64,000 bases of DNA. Origin: Streptomyces antibioticus. GTDB taxonomy: Bacteria; Actinomycetota; Actinomycetes; Streptomycetales; Streptomycetaceae. The stretch is from positions 139,434-203,433 of the forward strand of contig NZ_KQ948431.1 of the NCBI RefSeq assembly GCF_001514065.1, written 5' to 3'. Numbering within the stretch: the first letter of the stretch is position 1; each line of letters starts with the position of its first letter. The notes beneath the pieces are model-generated. The model worked only from the letters and a program-made list of their open reading frames with translations, did not search any database and was not told the DNA's origin. Below are positions 28,352 to 35,492 of the stretch, piece after piece. Both the position numbers and the translations under genes were made by a program.

Positions 28352-28885
28352 ATGGCCCATGTTCTCATCTCCTGCCGTGCCTTCATCGCTCTCGTGTTCG
28401 TCCTGTCCGTGGCGGGCAAGCTCAGGGGCCGGCACGCCTTCCTCGAATTCACCGACTCCGTAAAGGCGTTGGCCCCCCGTCTGCCCGTCCGTTCCACCGC
28501 GGTGGCGGTGGTCGCCACGGAAGCGGTGATCGTCGTCCTGCTCGCACTGCCGGTGACGCCCCTCGTCGGATTCGTTCTCGCCACCGGGTTGCTGGGCGCC
28601 TTCACCGTGGCGATCGGGGCGAGTGTCCGGCAGGGCCGGCAGGTCGCCTGCCGCTGCTTCGGCACGGCCTCCTCGGCCCCCGTGGGCCTCGCGCACCTGG
28701 TCAGAAACGCGTTCCTGCTGGCCGGTTCGCTGACCGGCATGCTCGTGGCCCCGGCGGCGGGCGCGGACGCGGGCGGCGCCCCCGGCGTGACCACCTCGCT
28801 CGTGTTCGGCGCCGCGGCCGCCGGCGTGACCCTGCTCACCGACGACATCTCCCGCCTGTTCCGGCCGCTGAGCCAAGAAGGGTAA
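28352..28885 (+). CDS. MauE/DoxX-family redox-associated membrane protein
   Basis: The 177-residue protein has four hydrophobic segments and the MauE-type cysteine pair in ACRCFGTASSAPVG (Cys100 and Cys102), after a first segment FIALVFVLSVAGKLRG. In methylamine utilisation operons MauE works with MauD to form the disulfides of the methylamine dehydrogenase small subunit. Here the only Cys-rich partner is the 73-residue peptide just upstream. The start is ATG 28352 with an AGAGGTG site. The next gene begins 5 bp after its stop. Confidence 0.88.
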   Translation: MAHVLISCRAFIALVFVLSVAGKLRGRHAFLEFTDSVKALAPRLPVRSTAVAVVATEAVIVVLLALPVTPLVGFVLATGLLGAFTVAIGASVRQGRQVACRCFGTASSAPVGLAHLVRNAFLLAGSLTGMLVAPAAGADAGGAPGVTTSLVFGAAAAGVTLLTDDISRLFRPLSQEG

Positions 28886-28890
28886 GAACC

Positions 28891-29445
28891 ATGCCGTACG
28901 TCATCGCACTGACCGTTCTGTTCGGAGCCCTGTGCGCGTTGAACATCGTGCTGACCGTGGGGGTCCTGCGGCGGCTGCGCGAGATCGAGGAGCGGACCGC
29001 GTACAGCGGACTGGATCTGACCCCCGGTGGCCCCGAGGTGATGCTCGCGGTGGGTGAGCAGGTGGGGCACTTCACCACCGTCACCACCGAGGGCGCCCAC
29101 CTGTCCGACGACTTCCTGACGGACGGGCACACCGTCGTCGGCGTCTTCGCGCACGGCTGCGGCAAATGCGACGAGCGGCTGCCGGAGTTTGTCGACTTCG
29201 TGCGGTCGCGCGGAACCTCCCGCGAGCGGGCGCTCGCCCTGCTGGTGGGGACGCCCGAACAGGTCGCGGCGAAGCGTGCCCTTGCCGAGCCCGTGGCCAC
29301 CGTGGTGATCGAGGAACTGGACGGCCCGGTGTCCGTGGCCCTGGCCGCCCGGGTGTACCCGGCGCTCGCGGTGATCGGCCCGGACAAGATCGTCCGGGCG
29401 GAGGGTTCCCTCATCAGGAACGTGTCGTCCCTGGTGGACGCGTGA
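28891..29445 (+). CDS. Membrane-anchored thioredoxin-like protein (MauD/TlpA type)
   Basis: The 184-residue protein has one N-terminal membrane anchor (IALTVLFGALCALNIVLTVG) and an extracytoplasmic thioredoxin-like domain. VVGVFAHGCGKCDERLPEF contains the redox CGKC motif (Cys90, Cys93) at the end of the first strand, and ARVYPALAVIGPD provides the cis-Pro. This matches MauD or TlpA thiol-disulfide oxidoreductases. With the adjacent MauE-like protein as electron partner it should form or isomerise disulfides outside the membrane. It starts 5 bp after mauE and overlaps the ABC gene by 4 bp (GTGA), so they are translationally coupled. Confidence 0.88.
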   Translation: MPYVIALTVLFGALCALNIVLTVGVLRRLREIEERTAYSGLDLTPGGPEVMLAVGEQVGHFTTVTTEGAHLSDDFLTDGHTVVGVFAHGCGKCDERLPEFVDFVRSRGTSRERALALLVGTPEQVAAKRALAEPVATVVIEELDGPVSVALAARVYPALAVIGPDKIVRAEGSLIRNVSSLVDA

Positions 29446-31283
29446 CGACGACGCGGGGCATCCTCAAGGCCCTGCGGCTGACCTGGCGTGCCACCCGCGG
29501 GGGCACCTGCGTCCTGGTGCTGCTCACCCTCGCCGGTGCCGTGACACCGGTGGCCGCCGCATGGCTGACCAAGTCGCTCCTCGACCACCTCACCCAGGGA
29601 GCCGACGCGCCCCGCGGACAGGTCGTCCTCCTGGCGGTGGGCCTGGCCGTCGCGGGACTGCTCACGGGCTGTCTGCCCCAGGTGCTCATGTACGCCAACA
29701 AGGAGTTCGAGCGCGCCGTGGGCCTGCTCGCGCAGCAGCAGCTCTACGAGGCGACCGGCCGGCTCGTCGGCCTGGCCCGCTTCGAGGACCCGGCGTTCGT
29801 GGACCGCCTCCGGCTGGCACAGCAGCACGGAGGCGCGACGCCCGGAGTCCTGGTGGCGACGCTGCTGTCCGTGGTGCGCGCGGTGGCCGTCGCCGGAGGA
29901 TTCCTGGGCTCGCTGCTGCTGCTCGCCTGGTGGCTGCCCGCGGTCGTCGTGGTCTCGGTCGTGCCGGTGCTGGCGGCGGAGATGTGGCTCGCCAAGCGCA
30001 GGGTGAACGCCTACTGGCAGATCGGCCCGACGGAACGACGCGAGATCTTCTACCGAGAACTGCTGACGAACCTTCAGGCGGTCAAGGAGATACGGCTGTT
30101 CGACCTGGGCGGGCACCTTGCCGCGCGCATGACCCGCGAGCGGATCAAGGCCAACTCGGTCCGGGCGCGGCTCGACCGTCAGGAGCTGGCGGCGCAGACA
30201 CTGACGGGTCTCGTCACCGCGAGCAGCGCGGGCGCGGCCGTGGTGTGGGCGGTGCTCGCGGCACTCGGCGGCCGCATCACCCTGGGGGACGTGTCGCTGA
30301 TGATCGCGTCCGTGGCGGGGGTCCAGTCCGCCGGGGCCGGTCTCATGCGGGACATCGCCAAGTCCCATCAGCAACTCCTCATGTTCCGGCACTACTTGTC
30401 CGTGGTCGACGGTGAACAGGACCTTCCGGTGCCGGAGAAGCCGTCCCCGGTTCCCGCGCTGACCTCGGGGGTCGAGTTCCGGGACGTGTGGTTCCGTTAC
30501 TCGCCCGATCATCCGTGGGCGCTGCGCGGCGTCAGTTTCCGTGTCCCGCACGGCCGTTCCCTCGGTCTGGTCGGACGCAACGGCGCGGGCAAGAGCACGA
30601 TCGTGAAACTGCTCTGCCGCATGTACGACCCCGACCGGGGAGCGGTCCTGTGGGACGGCGTGGACCTGCGCGACATGGACCCGGCCGAACTGCGGCGCCG
30701 GATCGGCGCGGTGTTCCAGGACTACATGACGTACGACCTGAGCGCCCACGAGAACATCGCGCTGGGCGACCTGCCGAAGGCCTCGCGCGAGCGGGTCACG
30801 GAGGCGGCGCGCCGGTCGGGCGCGGACGGCTTCGTCCGTGAACTGCCGCGCGGGTACGACACCTTGTTGTCCCGGCTCTTCTTCCAGGGCGACGACGAGG
30901 ACGGCGACGCCGACCGGGGCGTGACCCTGTCGGGCGGCCAGTGGCAGCGGCTGGCCATCGCGCGGGCGTATCTGCGCGGACGCCAGGATCTGCTGATCCT
31001 CGACGAACCCAGTTCCGGACTGGACGCCGAGACCGAGGCTCGGATTCACGGGCAGCTGCGTGAGTACCGCGGCAGTCGTACGAGTGTGCTGATCTCGCAC
31101 CGGCTGGGATCGGTGCGCGAGGCGGACGACCTGCTGGTCGTCGACGCCGGCGAGGTGGCCGAGCAGGGGACGCACGACGAGCTGATCGCACGGGGCGGGC
31201 TGTACGCCGGGATGTTCGCGGCGCAGGCGGAGGGGTACCGGTCCGAGCCCGCGGGGCCGGTGACGACAGGGGCGGCGCGGTGA
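29442..31283 (+). CDS. ABC exporter (fused membrane and ATPase domains)
   Basis: The 613-residue half-transporter has a six-helix ABC membrane domain (residues about 1-320) and a nucleotide-binding domain (about 345-600). Visible motifs are Walker A LVGRNGAGKSTIVKLL, signature LSGGQWQRLAIARA, Walker B LLILDEPSSGLD and the switch His in LISHRLGSVREAD. It has no N-terminal C39 peptidase domain, unlike classical bacteriocin exporters, so leader removal would need another protease; an S26 peptidase follows. GTG 29442 overlaps the upstream stop by 4 bp, and its own stop overlaps the next start by 4 bp. It probably exports the cysteine-rich peptide as a homodimer. Confidence 0.93.
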   Translation: MTTTRGILKALRLTWRATRGGTCVLVLLTLAGAVTPVAAAWLTKSLLDHLTQGADAPRGQVVLLAVGLAVAGLLTGCLPQVLMYANKEFERAVGLLAQQQLYEATGRLVGLARFEDPAFVDRLRLAQQHGGATPGVLVATLLSVVRAVAVAGGFLGSLLLLAWWLPAVVVVSVVPVLAAEMWLAKRRVNAYWQIGPTERREIFYRELLTNLQAVKEIRLFDLGGHLAARMTRERIKANSVRARLDRQELAAQTLTGLVTASSAGAAVVWAVLAALGGRITLGDVSLMIASVAGVQSAGAGLMRDIAKSHQQLLMFRHYLSVVDGEQDLPVPEKPSPVPALTSGVEFRDVWFRYSPDHPWALRGVSFRVPHGRSLGLVGRNGAGKSTIVKLLCRMYDPDRGAVLWDGVDLRDMDPAELRRRIGAVFQDYMTYDLSAHENIALGDLPKASRERVTEAARRSGADGFVRELPRGYDTLLSRLFFQGDDEDGDADRGVTLSGGQWQRLAIARAYLRGRQDLLILDEPSSGLDAETEARIHGQLREYRGSRTSVLISHRLGSVREADDLLVVDAGEVAEQGTHDELIARGGLYAGMFAAQAEGYRSEPAGPVTTGAAR

Positions 31284-31810
31284 GCTGGCTCCTCATCATG
31301 GTGGCGGCGACCGCCGGGTTCCTCGCCGTCGCCCGGGCGACGCTGGCCTGGGTCCGACGCGCTGTCGTCCTGGTGCTGGTGCACGGCCGGAGCATGAGTC
31401 CGGCGTATCTGCCGGGCGACTGGGTGGTGGGCCGGCGGGTGGCGACGAGGCGACTGCGCCGGGGCGATGTGGTGATCGTGGACATGCCGCCGACCGGTCA
31501 GGCACCCGAGGGCCGCACGATGCTGGGCAGGCTGACGATCAAACGGGTGGCCGCCCTGCCGGGCGAGGCGCTTCCCCCGGACGTGCCGGGCAGCGAGCCG
31601 GGCGCGTCGGTGCCCGCCGGTCATCTGTTCCTTCTGGGCGACAACCGTGCCGTGAGCAGCGACTCCCGGCACCACGGCCCGGTGCCCACGGCCTGGGTCG
31701 TCGGCCGGGCGGTGCGCAAGGCGAGCCTGCCCGGCATGAGGAGCGACCGCCCTCGGTCCGCCCCACTCGGCCGGGGTCCTCAGAGCGAACCTGCCACGCC
31801 ACCGGACTGA
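31280..31810 (+). CDS. S26-family signal peptidase
   Basis: The 176-residue type I signal peptidase has one N-terminal membrane segment. Its catalytic Ser38 lies in VHGRSMSPAYLPGDWV, Lys88 in LTIKRVAALPGE, and the conserved box E is LLGDNRAVSSDSRHHGPV. All key residues are present. The length is short compared with LepB and closer to mitochondrial Imp-type enzymes. Translational coupling to the ABC exporter (GTGA overlap) indicates a dedicated role, most simply cleaving the leader of the nearby peptide at the AHA/HAA site. The C-terminal 35 residues are Pro/Ser/Arg-rich. It is convergent with the beta-propeller gene, 11 bp apart. Confidence 0.9.
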   Translation: MSWLLIMVAATAGFLAVARATLAWVRRAVVLVLVHGRSMSPAYLPGDWVVGRRVATRRLRRGDVVIVDMPPTGQAPEGRTMLGRLTIKRVAALPGEALPPDVPGSEPGASVPAGHLFLLGDNRAVSSDSRHHGPVPTAWVVGRAVRKASLPGMRSDRPRSAPLGRGPQSEPATPPD

Positions 31811-31821
31811 CCGCGCACGCC

Positions 31822-32844
31822 CTACAGCGGAGCCGGGGACGAGGCCCCCGGGATCAGCAGCCGCGGCGTTCCCTTGCCGTCGGCGGGCACGCTCCACAGG
31901 TCGGTGCTGCCGACCTTGCCCTCGGTGGGCAGGGCGTAGGCGACGGTGTCGTCGTCGAGCCAGGTGGCCTGATCGTCGACGCTGTGGCGTTCGGCGAGCG
32001 GAGTCGCGTGCAGGGTGCGCAGATCGAGGACGTATTCGCGCCAAAGGTCGGTGCGGGAGAGCACCCGCTTCTTGAAGGCGACGCGGGTTCCGTCGGGGGA
32101 GAGGGAGGGGCACTCCACGTTCTCGACGAGCGTGGTCACCGACTTCCCCGAGATCGAACCCCGCACCAGATACGTCTTGTCGGCGGTGTTCAGGGTGGCA
32201 TAGAAGGTGTCGTCGTCGGAGGCGAAGGTGACGCCCCAGAAGTTGACGTCCGCCGCCTTGTACGGCTTGCCGTCCAGGGTGATCGAGAAGGTCTCCAGGC
32301 TGGGGACCAGCTTCATCGTGCGGGTGTCGAGGAGCGAGGTGCGGGTGGAGAAGAAGGCGGACGCGTACGACTCGCCGGAGACGAACACCGTCCAGGCGAC
32401 GAAGCGGCCGCTGGGTGAGACCCGGGCCCGGCTCGGGATGCCCGCGAGCGGGAAGGTCCGTACGGTGCGCAGCTCGGCGTCCAGGAGCAGGGCCCGGTTG
32501 CTCTGCTTGAGGACGCCGGTGTCGGACTGGAGGCAGATGCCCGTGCCCGCCGCCGCGTAGAAGCGGGCGCACTTCAGGTCGGACGCGGTCCGGCCGGCAC
32601 CGGGGTCGGCGGACGGCACCGCGGCGACGGCCGTGCGGTGCGGGCCGGCGGCCGCGTTGACGAAGGTCAGGAGGTTCTTGCGATCGAGCGTCAGTTTCCC
32701 CGAGCTGACCGCGGGTCCGCCGGCCTGCGGCCGGTTGGCCTCGTCGGCGCGGTCGTCGGCGTGCAGGACCAGGCCGGTCGCCAGACCCGCGAGCAGGACG
32801 ACCGCCGCGACGAGGACGAGCAGGCGGCGGCGGAGCGAAGTCAT
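31822..32844 (-). CDS. Membrane-anchored TolB/PD40-type beta-propeller protein
   Basis: The 340-residue protein has an N-terminal signal anchor (RRRLLVLVAAVVLLAGLATG). An extracytoplasmic domain with WD40/PD40-like repeats follows, for example RVSPSGRFVAWTVF, SLSPDGTRVAFKK and ATWLDDDTVAYALP. It probably binds a protein or glycan; no catalytic motif is seen. The preferred start is ATG 32844, with GAGGA and good spacing. The in-frame ATG 32904 (20 residues longer) overlaps the preceding micro-frame as ATGA, so coupled initiation there is also possible. It lies downstream of the MFS and GT2 genes on the same strand. Confidence 0.82.
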   Translation of the reverse strand: MTSLRRRLLVLVAAVVLLAGLATGLVLHADDRADEANRPQAGGPAVSSGKLTLDRKNLLTFVNAAAGPHRTAVAAVPSADPGAGRTASDLKCARFYAAAGTGICLQSDTGVLKQSNRALLLDAELRTVRTFPLAGIPSRARVSPSGRFVAWTVFVSGESYASAFFSTRTSLLDTRTMKLVPSLETFSITLDGKPYKAADVNFWGVTFASDDDTFYATLNTADKTYLVRGSISGKSVTTLVENVECPSLSPDGTRVAFKKRVLSRTDLWREYVLDLRTLHATPLAERHSVDDQATWLDDDTVAYALPTEGKVGSTDLWSVPADGKGTPRLLIPGASSPAPL

Positions 32845-32900
32845 GGGGTTCCTCGGGGCGGTTGTCGGTTCCGTGGTGATGTCGGAGGGTGGTACGCCGG

Positions 32901-32948
32901 TCATCGCGGCCCGCCGGACGCTCGGTCGGAGGGCGGTGTGCCGGTCAT
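32901..32948 (-). CDS. Possible 15-residue micro-ORF in repeat (copy 2)
   Basis: This frame reads MTGTPPSDRASGGPR then TGA. Its ATG overlaps the stop of the preceding micro-ORF, and its stop overlaps the ATG at 32904 of the beta-propeller frame (ATGA both times). It has no ribosome site of its own, and any translation would be by coupling. Confidence 0.25.
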   Translation of the reverse strand: MTGTPPSDRASGGPR

Positions 32949-32992
32949 CGCGGCCCGCCGGACGCTCGGTCGGAGGGCGGTGTGCCGGTCAT
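32945..32992 (-). CDS. Possible 15-residue micro-ORF in repeat (copy 1)
   Basis: This frame has the same sequence as the next micro-ORF (MTGTPPSDRASGGPR). Its ATG overlaps the TGA of the MFS transporter gene at 32989-32991. It is probably a duplication by-product, but it could pass ribosomes along the chain. Confidence 0.25.
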   Translation of the reverse strand: MTGTPPSDRASGGPR

Positions 32993-34254
32993 CGCGGCCC
33001 GCCGGACGGCCGTAGCACCACGCCCGCGACCGCCGCGCAGCACAGCAGGCCGATCGCCGAGCCGGCGAGTGCCGTGCCGTCGCCCCACATCGTCCAGGCG
33101 GCGCCGAAGGCGAGCGAGCAGCAGAACCGGGCCAGCGCCTGGCTGGTGCCGACGATGGCGAGGCCGCTGGCGCGCAGATGCTCGGGCACGACCCCGGCCA
33201 GCGCGGCCGGCAGGACGCCGTCGGTGGCCGCGTAGAACGAGCCGTGCAGGGCGAGCACGGCTGGCACCAGCAGCGGGGTGTCCGGCGCCCACAGCAGCAG
33301 GGCGTACGCGGTGAGCAGGCCGACGTGTCCGGCGAGGAACACCGTGCGCCGCCCGATCCGGTCGGCCAGCGCGCCGAGCGGCACGGCCAGCAGCAGGAAC
33401 ACCACCGCGGTGCCCAGCGGCAGCAGCGTGAACCACTCCTCGCCGACCCCCGCCCGGCGCTGGAGCAGGAGGTAGACGAACGCGTCGCTGACGGTGGTCA
33501 GCCCGAGCAGCGCGGCACAGCCCGCGAGTGCCCGCAGCCGGGGCAGCCGCAGCAGGGCGAGGGCCTCCCCGACCCGGACGGGCGGCCTCGGCTCGGCCCC
33601 GGCACCGTCCTGCGCGTCGCGCCGTTTGCCGGGCACGAACAGCAGGAGTACGACCACGCCGAGCACCGCGACGCACGCGCTCACGCCGAACACGGCGTCG
33701 TAGCCGTCGGCCGCGGCGCGCAGGATGAAGAAGGCGGCCAGCGGTCCGAGCATCGCGCCGGTGGTGTCCATCGCCCGGTGCACACCGAAGGCCCGGCCCT
33801 GCCGCTCGACCGGTGTGGACAGGGAGATCATCGCGTCGCGCGGGGCGGTGCGCAGCCCCTTGCCGGTGCGGTCCAGGGCCAGGACGGTGCCGAGGGCGCC
33901 GATGCTGCCGGCGAGCAGGAGCAGCGGCTTGCACAGCGCGGACAGGCCGTAGCCGAGGCCGGCGAGCAGCTTGTGGTTGCGGATCCGGTCGGCGAGGTGG
34001 CCGCCCGTGAGCTGGACCAGGGCGCTGACGCCGTTGTAGACGCCGTCGAGGGCACCGAAGCCCAGCGGGCTGAAACCGAGCGTGGTGACGAGGTACAGCG
34101 GGAGGACCGCGGTGACCATCTCCGAGGAGACGTCGGTGATCAGACTGACCGTGCCCAGCACGAGCACGACCGGGGCGACCTTGGGCCCCGGGCCGCGTCT
34201 TCGTCCCGGGGAGGTGTCCGCCTCCGGCGTGGCGGAGCGGTCGGTGAGGTACAT
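32989..34254 (-). CDS. MFS transporter (12 TM)
   Basis: The 421-residue protein has 12 hydrophobic segments. The MFS A-like motif GGHLADRIRNHKLLAG follows helix 2, a matching GALADRIGRRTVFLAG lies in the C-terminal half, and LDRTGKGLRTAPRDA sits in helix 4/loop. It resembles drug- or metabolite-efflux MFS proteins; the substrate is unknown. The start is ATG 34254 (MYLTDRSA), with CAGGAG about 9 bases upstream. The C-terminal PSGGPR lies inside the 44-bp tandem repeat, so the last residues were shaped by the duplication. The GT2 gene lies 25 bp upstream on the same strand. Confidence 0.9.
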   Translation of the reverse strand: MYLTDRSATPEADTSPGRRRGPGPKVAPVVLVLGTVSLITDVSSEMVTAVLPLYLVTTLGFSPLGFGALDGVYNGVSALVQLTGGHLADRIRNHKLLAGLGYGLSALCKPLLLLAGSIGALGTVLALDRTGKGLRTAPRDAMISLSTPVERQGRAFGVHRAMDTTGAMLGPLAAFFILRAAADGYDAVFGVSACVAVLGVVVLLLFVPGKRRDAQDGAGAEPRPPVRVGEALALLRLPRLRALAGCAALLGLTTVSDAFVYLLLQRRAGVGEEWFTLLPLGTAVVFLLLAVPLGALADRIGRRTVFLAGHVGLLTAYALLLWAPDTPLLVPAVLALHGSFYAATDGVLPAALAGVVPEHLRASGLAIVGTSQALARFCCSLAFGAAWTMWGDGTALAGSAIGLLCCAAVAGVVLRPSGGPR

Positions 34255-34279
34255 GATCAGGACTCCTGGTGCGCTGCGT

Positions 34280-35128
34280 TCAGTTCTGCCGGCTGCTGTC
34301 GTCCCGCAGCCAGGTGTCGAAGTCCCTTGCCCGGATGGCCTTTTGGGCCCGTCGCCGGGAGACGACCGCCGCCGCGGCGAAGACGACGACACTCATGATC
34401 AGCTTGGGCTCGCTGCGGAGCATGGCCTTGAGGTCCGCCGTGCTGGTGCGGGCCGAGGCCTCTTCCGGCCTGCGATGTTCCTCGACCTGTGCCGTGGAGA
34501 CCATGGCCCGGATCCGGCGTTTGATCAAGTCCCGCCACGTGCGTGGCGGATGGACCACCACCCGCGCCCCGGCGACCACGCGCCGCTCCTCGGCGGTGAA
34601 CGCGAGCGACGCGGCCAGGTCGTCCGCCATCAACGGAGGCAGCGCGGCGATCCGGGCGTGCCCCTCCTTGGAGACCGCGATGACACCCCGGCCGAACAGG
34701 CCCTCGCGCACCGCCGGGAGGCGTTGCCACACCCGGTAGTAGGCGCGCACCCGCCAGGCGCAGCCGGCCAGCGGGAGGTGACGTTCGGGGGCGGTGGCGA
34801 GAATGCCCGAGGTGCCGTCGGCCAGCGGCTCGGCGAGGGCTCGTACGTCCGTGCTCGTGAGGACGACGTCGGCGTCCACGTAGATCCGGGGGAAGCCGAG
34901 CGCGTGCTCGTCGCCCGCGCGCAGCGCCGCGTGCTTGGAGGGGACCGGGATCTCCACCACCGTTACGCGCGGGCCGCGTTCGGATGCGATCCGGGCCGTG
35001 TCGTCGGTGCAGCCGTTGCACACGACGACGATGTCCGCCCGGTCGTCCGCAGGGTCGTCCAGCAGCGAATCGAGGAGCCGGCCGATGACGCGCTCCTCGT
35101 TGTGCGCCGGTATCACAATGCTCGTCAC
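34280..35128 (-). CDS. Glycosyltransferase family 2
   Basis: The 282-residue protein has a GT-A fold: TSIVIPAHNEERVIGRLLDS, VVCNGCTDDTARIA, and the metal-binding region PRIYVDADVVLTSTDVRAL. It carries one C-terminal hydrophobic segment (SVVVFAAAAVV), so it should be membrane-associated with a cytosolic catalytic domain. The acceptor is unknown. It heads the minus-strand group GT2-MFS-beta-propeller, divergent from the exopolysaccharide operon, and may contribute to that polymer. The start is GTG 35128. Confidence 0.88.
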   Translation of the reverse strand: MTSIVIPAHNEERVIGRLLDSLLDDPADDRADIVVVCNGCTDDTARIASERGPRVTVVEIPVPSKHAALRAGDEHALGFPRIYVDADVVLTSTDVRALAEPLADGTSGILATAPERHLPLAGCAWRVRAYYRVWQRLPAVREGLFGRGVIAVSKEGHARIAALPPLMADDLAASLAFTAEERRVVAGARVVVHPPRTWRDLIKRRIRAMVSTAQVEEHRRPEEASARTSTADLKAMLRSEPKLIMSVVVFAAAAVVSRRRAQKAIRARDFDTWLRDDSSRQN

Positions 35129-35492
35129 CTGGGCAGTATGGCCTCAGTGTCGCGAATGCGATGTGTGTTTCGTCCAACTGTTCCCGTGGCTGTGGTCAAT
35201 GCTCTAGATTGAGAGCCGCCAGGCTGGTGAGGGAGGGATTTGCCTCTGAAGGCGTGCCAAGGCGCGGCCTTGGTAACCGGATGGGAAACTCTCATTGACC
35301 AACTTGCAAAGGGCATGAGGCGGTTGGGGAACCGTCGCAGGCCTTCTTGATTGCTTTCTGGCTCTGCTTTCTTGATTCCGGTGCCGCTGTGTGGAGGAGA
35401 CACGACGGTACTGATCCAGCCCTGCCGCGGACGTGCGACGGTATGTCCTGACCTCTTGCGGCCAGGGGTAGCTGCGCCTGTGGTGGGGGGCC
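35129..35492. promoter_or_regulatory. 364-bp divergent region upstream of the exopolysaccharide operon
   Basis: No gene is seen here. The G+C is lower than in the flanks. Structures are the inverted repeat CCAAGGC-GCG-GCCTTGG (35257-35273), a 5-bp hairpin CGGTT-GGGG-AACCG (35321-35334) and a 9-base direct repeat TTCTTGATT (35344-35352 and 35369-35377). These are candidate operators for the large plus-strand operon. No sigma-factor hexamer pair is convincing. Confidence 0.4.

Larger units (their letters stand above)
32881..33012 (-). repeat. 44-bp tandem repeat, three copies, at the MFS/beta-propeller gene junction
   Basis: Units occupy 32881-32924, 32925-32968 and 32969-33012. The second and third differ from each other only near one end, and the first differs at three bases. 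On the minus strand each unit carries ...GGGCCGCGATGACCGGC..., so the MFS stop and each later unit form an ATGA overlap. The result is a chain of 15-codon frames linking the MFS stop to the in-frame start of the next gene. Confidence 0.95.

Noticed and set aside
28034-29445. Methylamine dehydrogenase (mau) operon
   Set aside because: MauE and MauD-like genes are present, but there is no large subunit (MauB), no amicyanin and no MauG, and the Cys-rich protein is too short for the usual small subunit with its 12 cysteines.
25378-31810. Lanthipeptide, lasso-peptide or sactipeptide cluster
   Set aside because: No LanB/C/M, LanKC, lasso cyclase or B1/B2 protein, and no radical SAM gene in the island.
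32881-33012. CRISPR array
   Set aside because: The 44-bp units are directly contiguous with no unique spacers, only three copies, and they overlap gene ends.
35129-35492. Cyclic di-AMP (ydaO-type) riboswitch upstream of the exopolysaccharide operon
   Set aside because: The GGGGAACCG stretch is explained by a 5-bp local hairpin; the other conserved blocks of that riboswitch are not seen.
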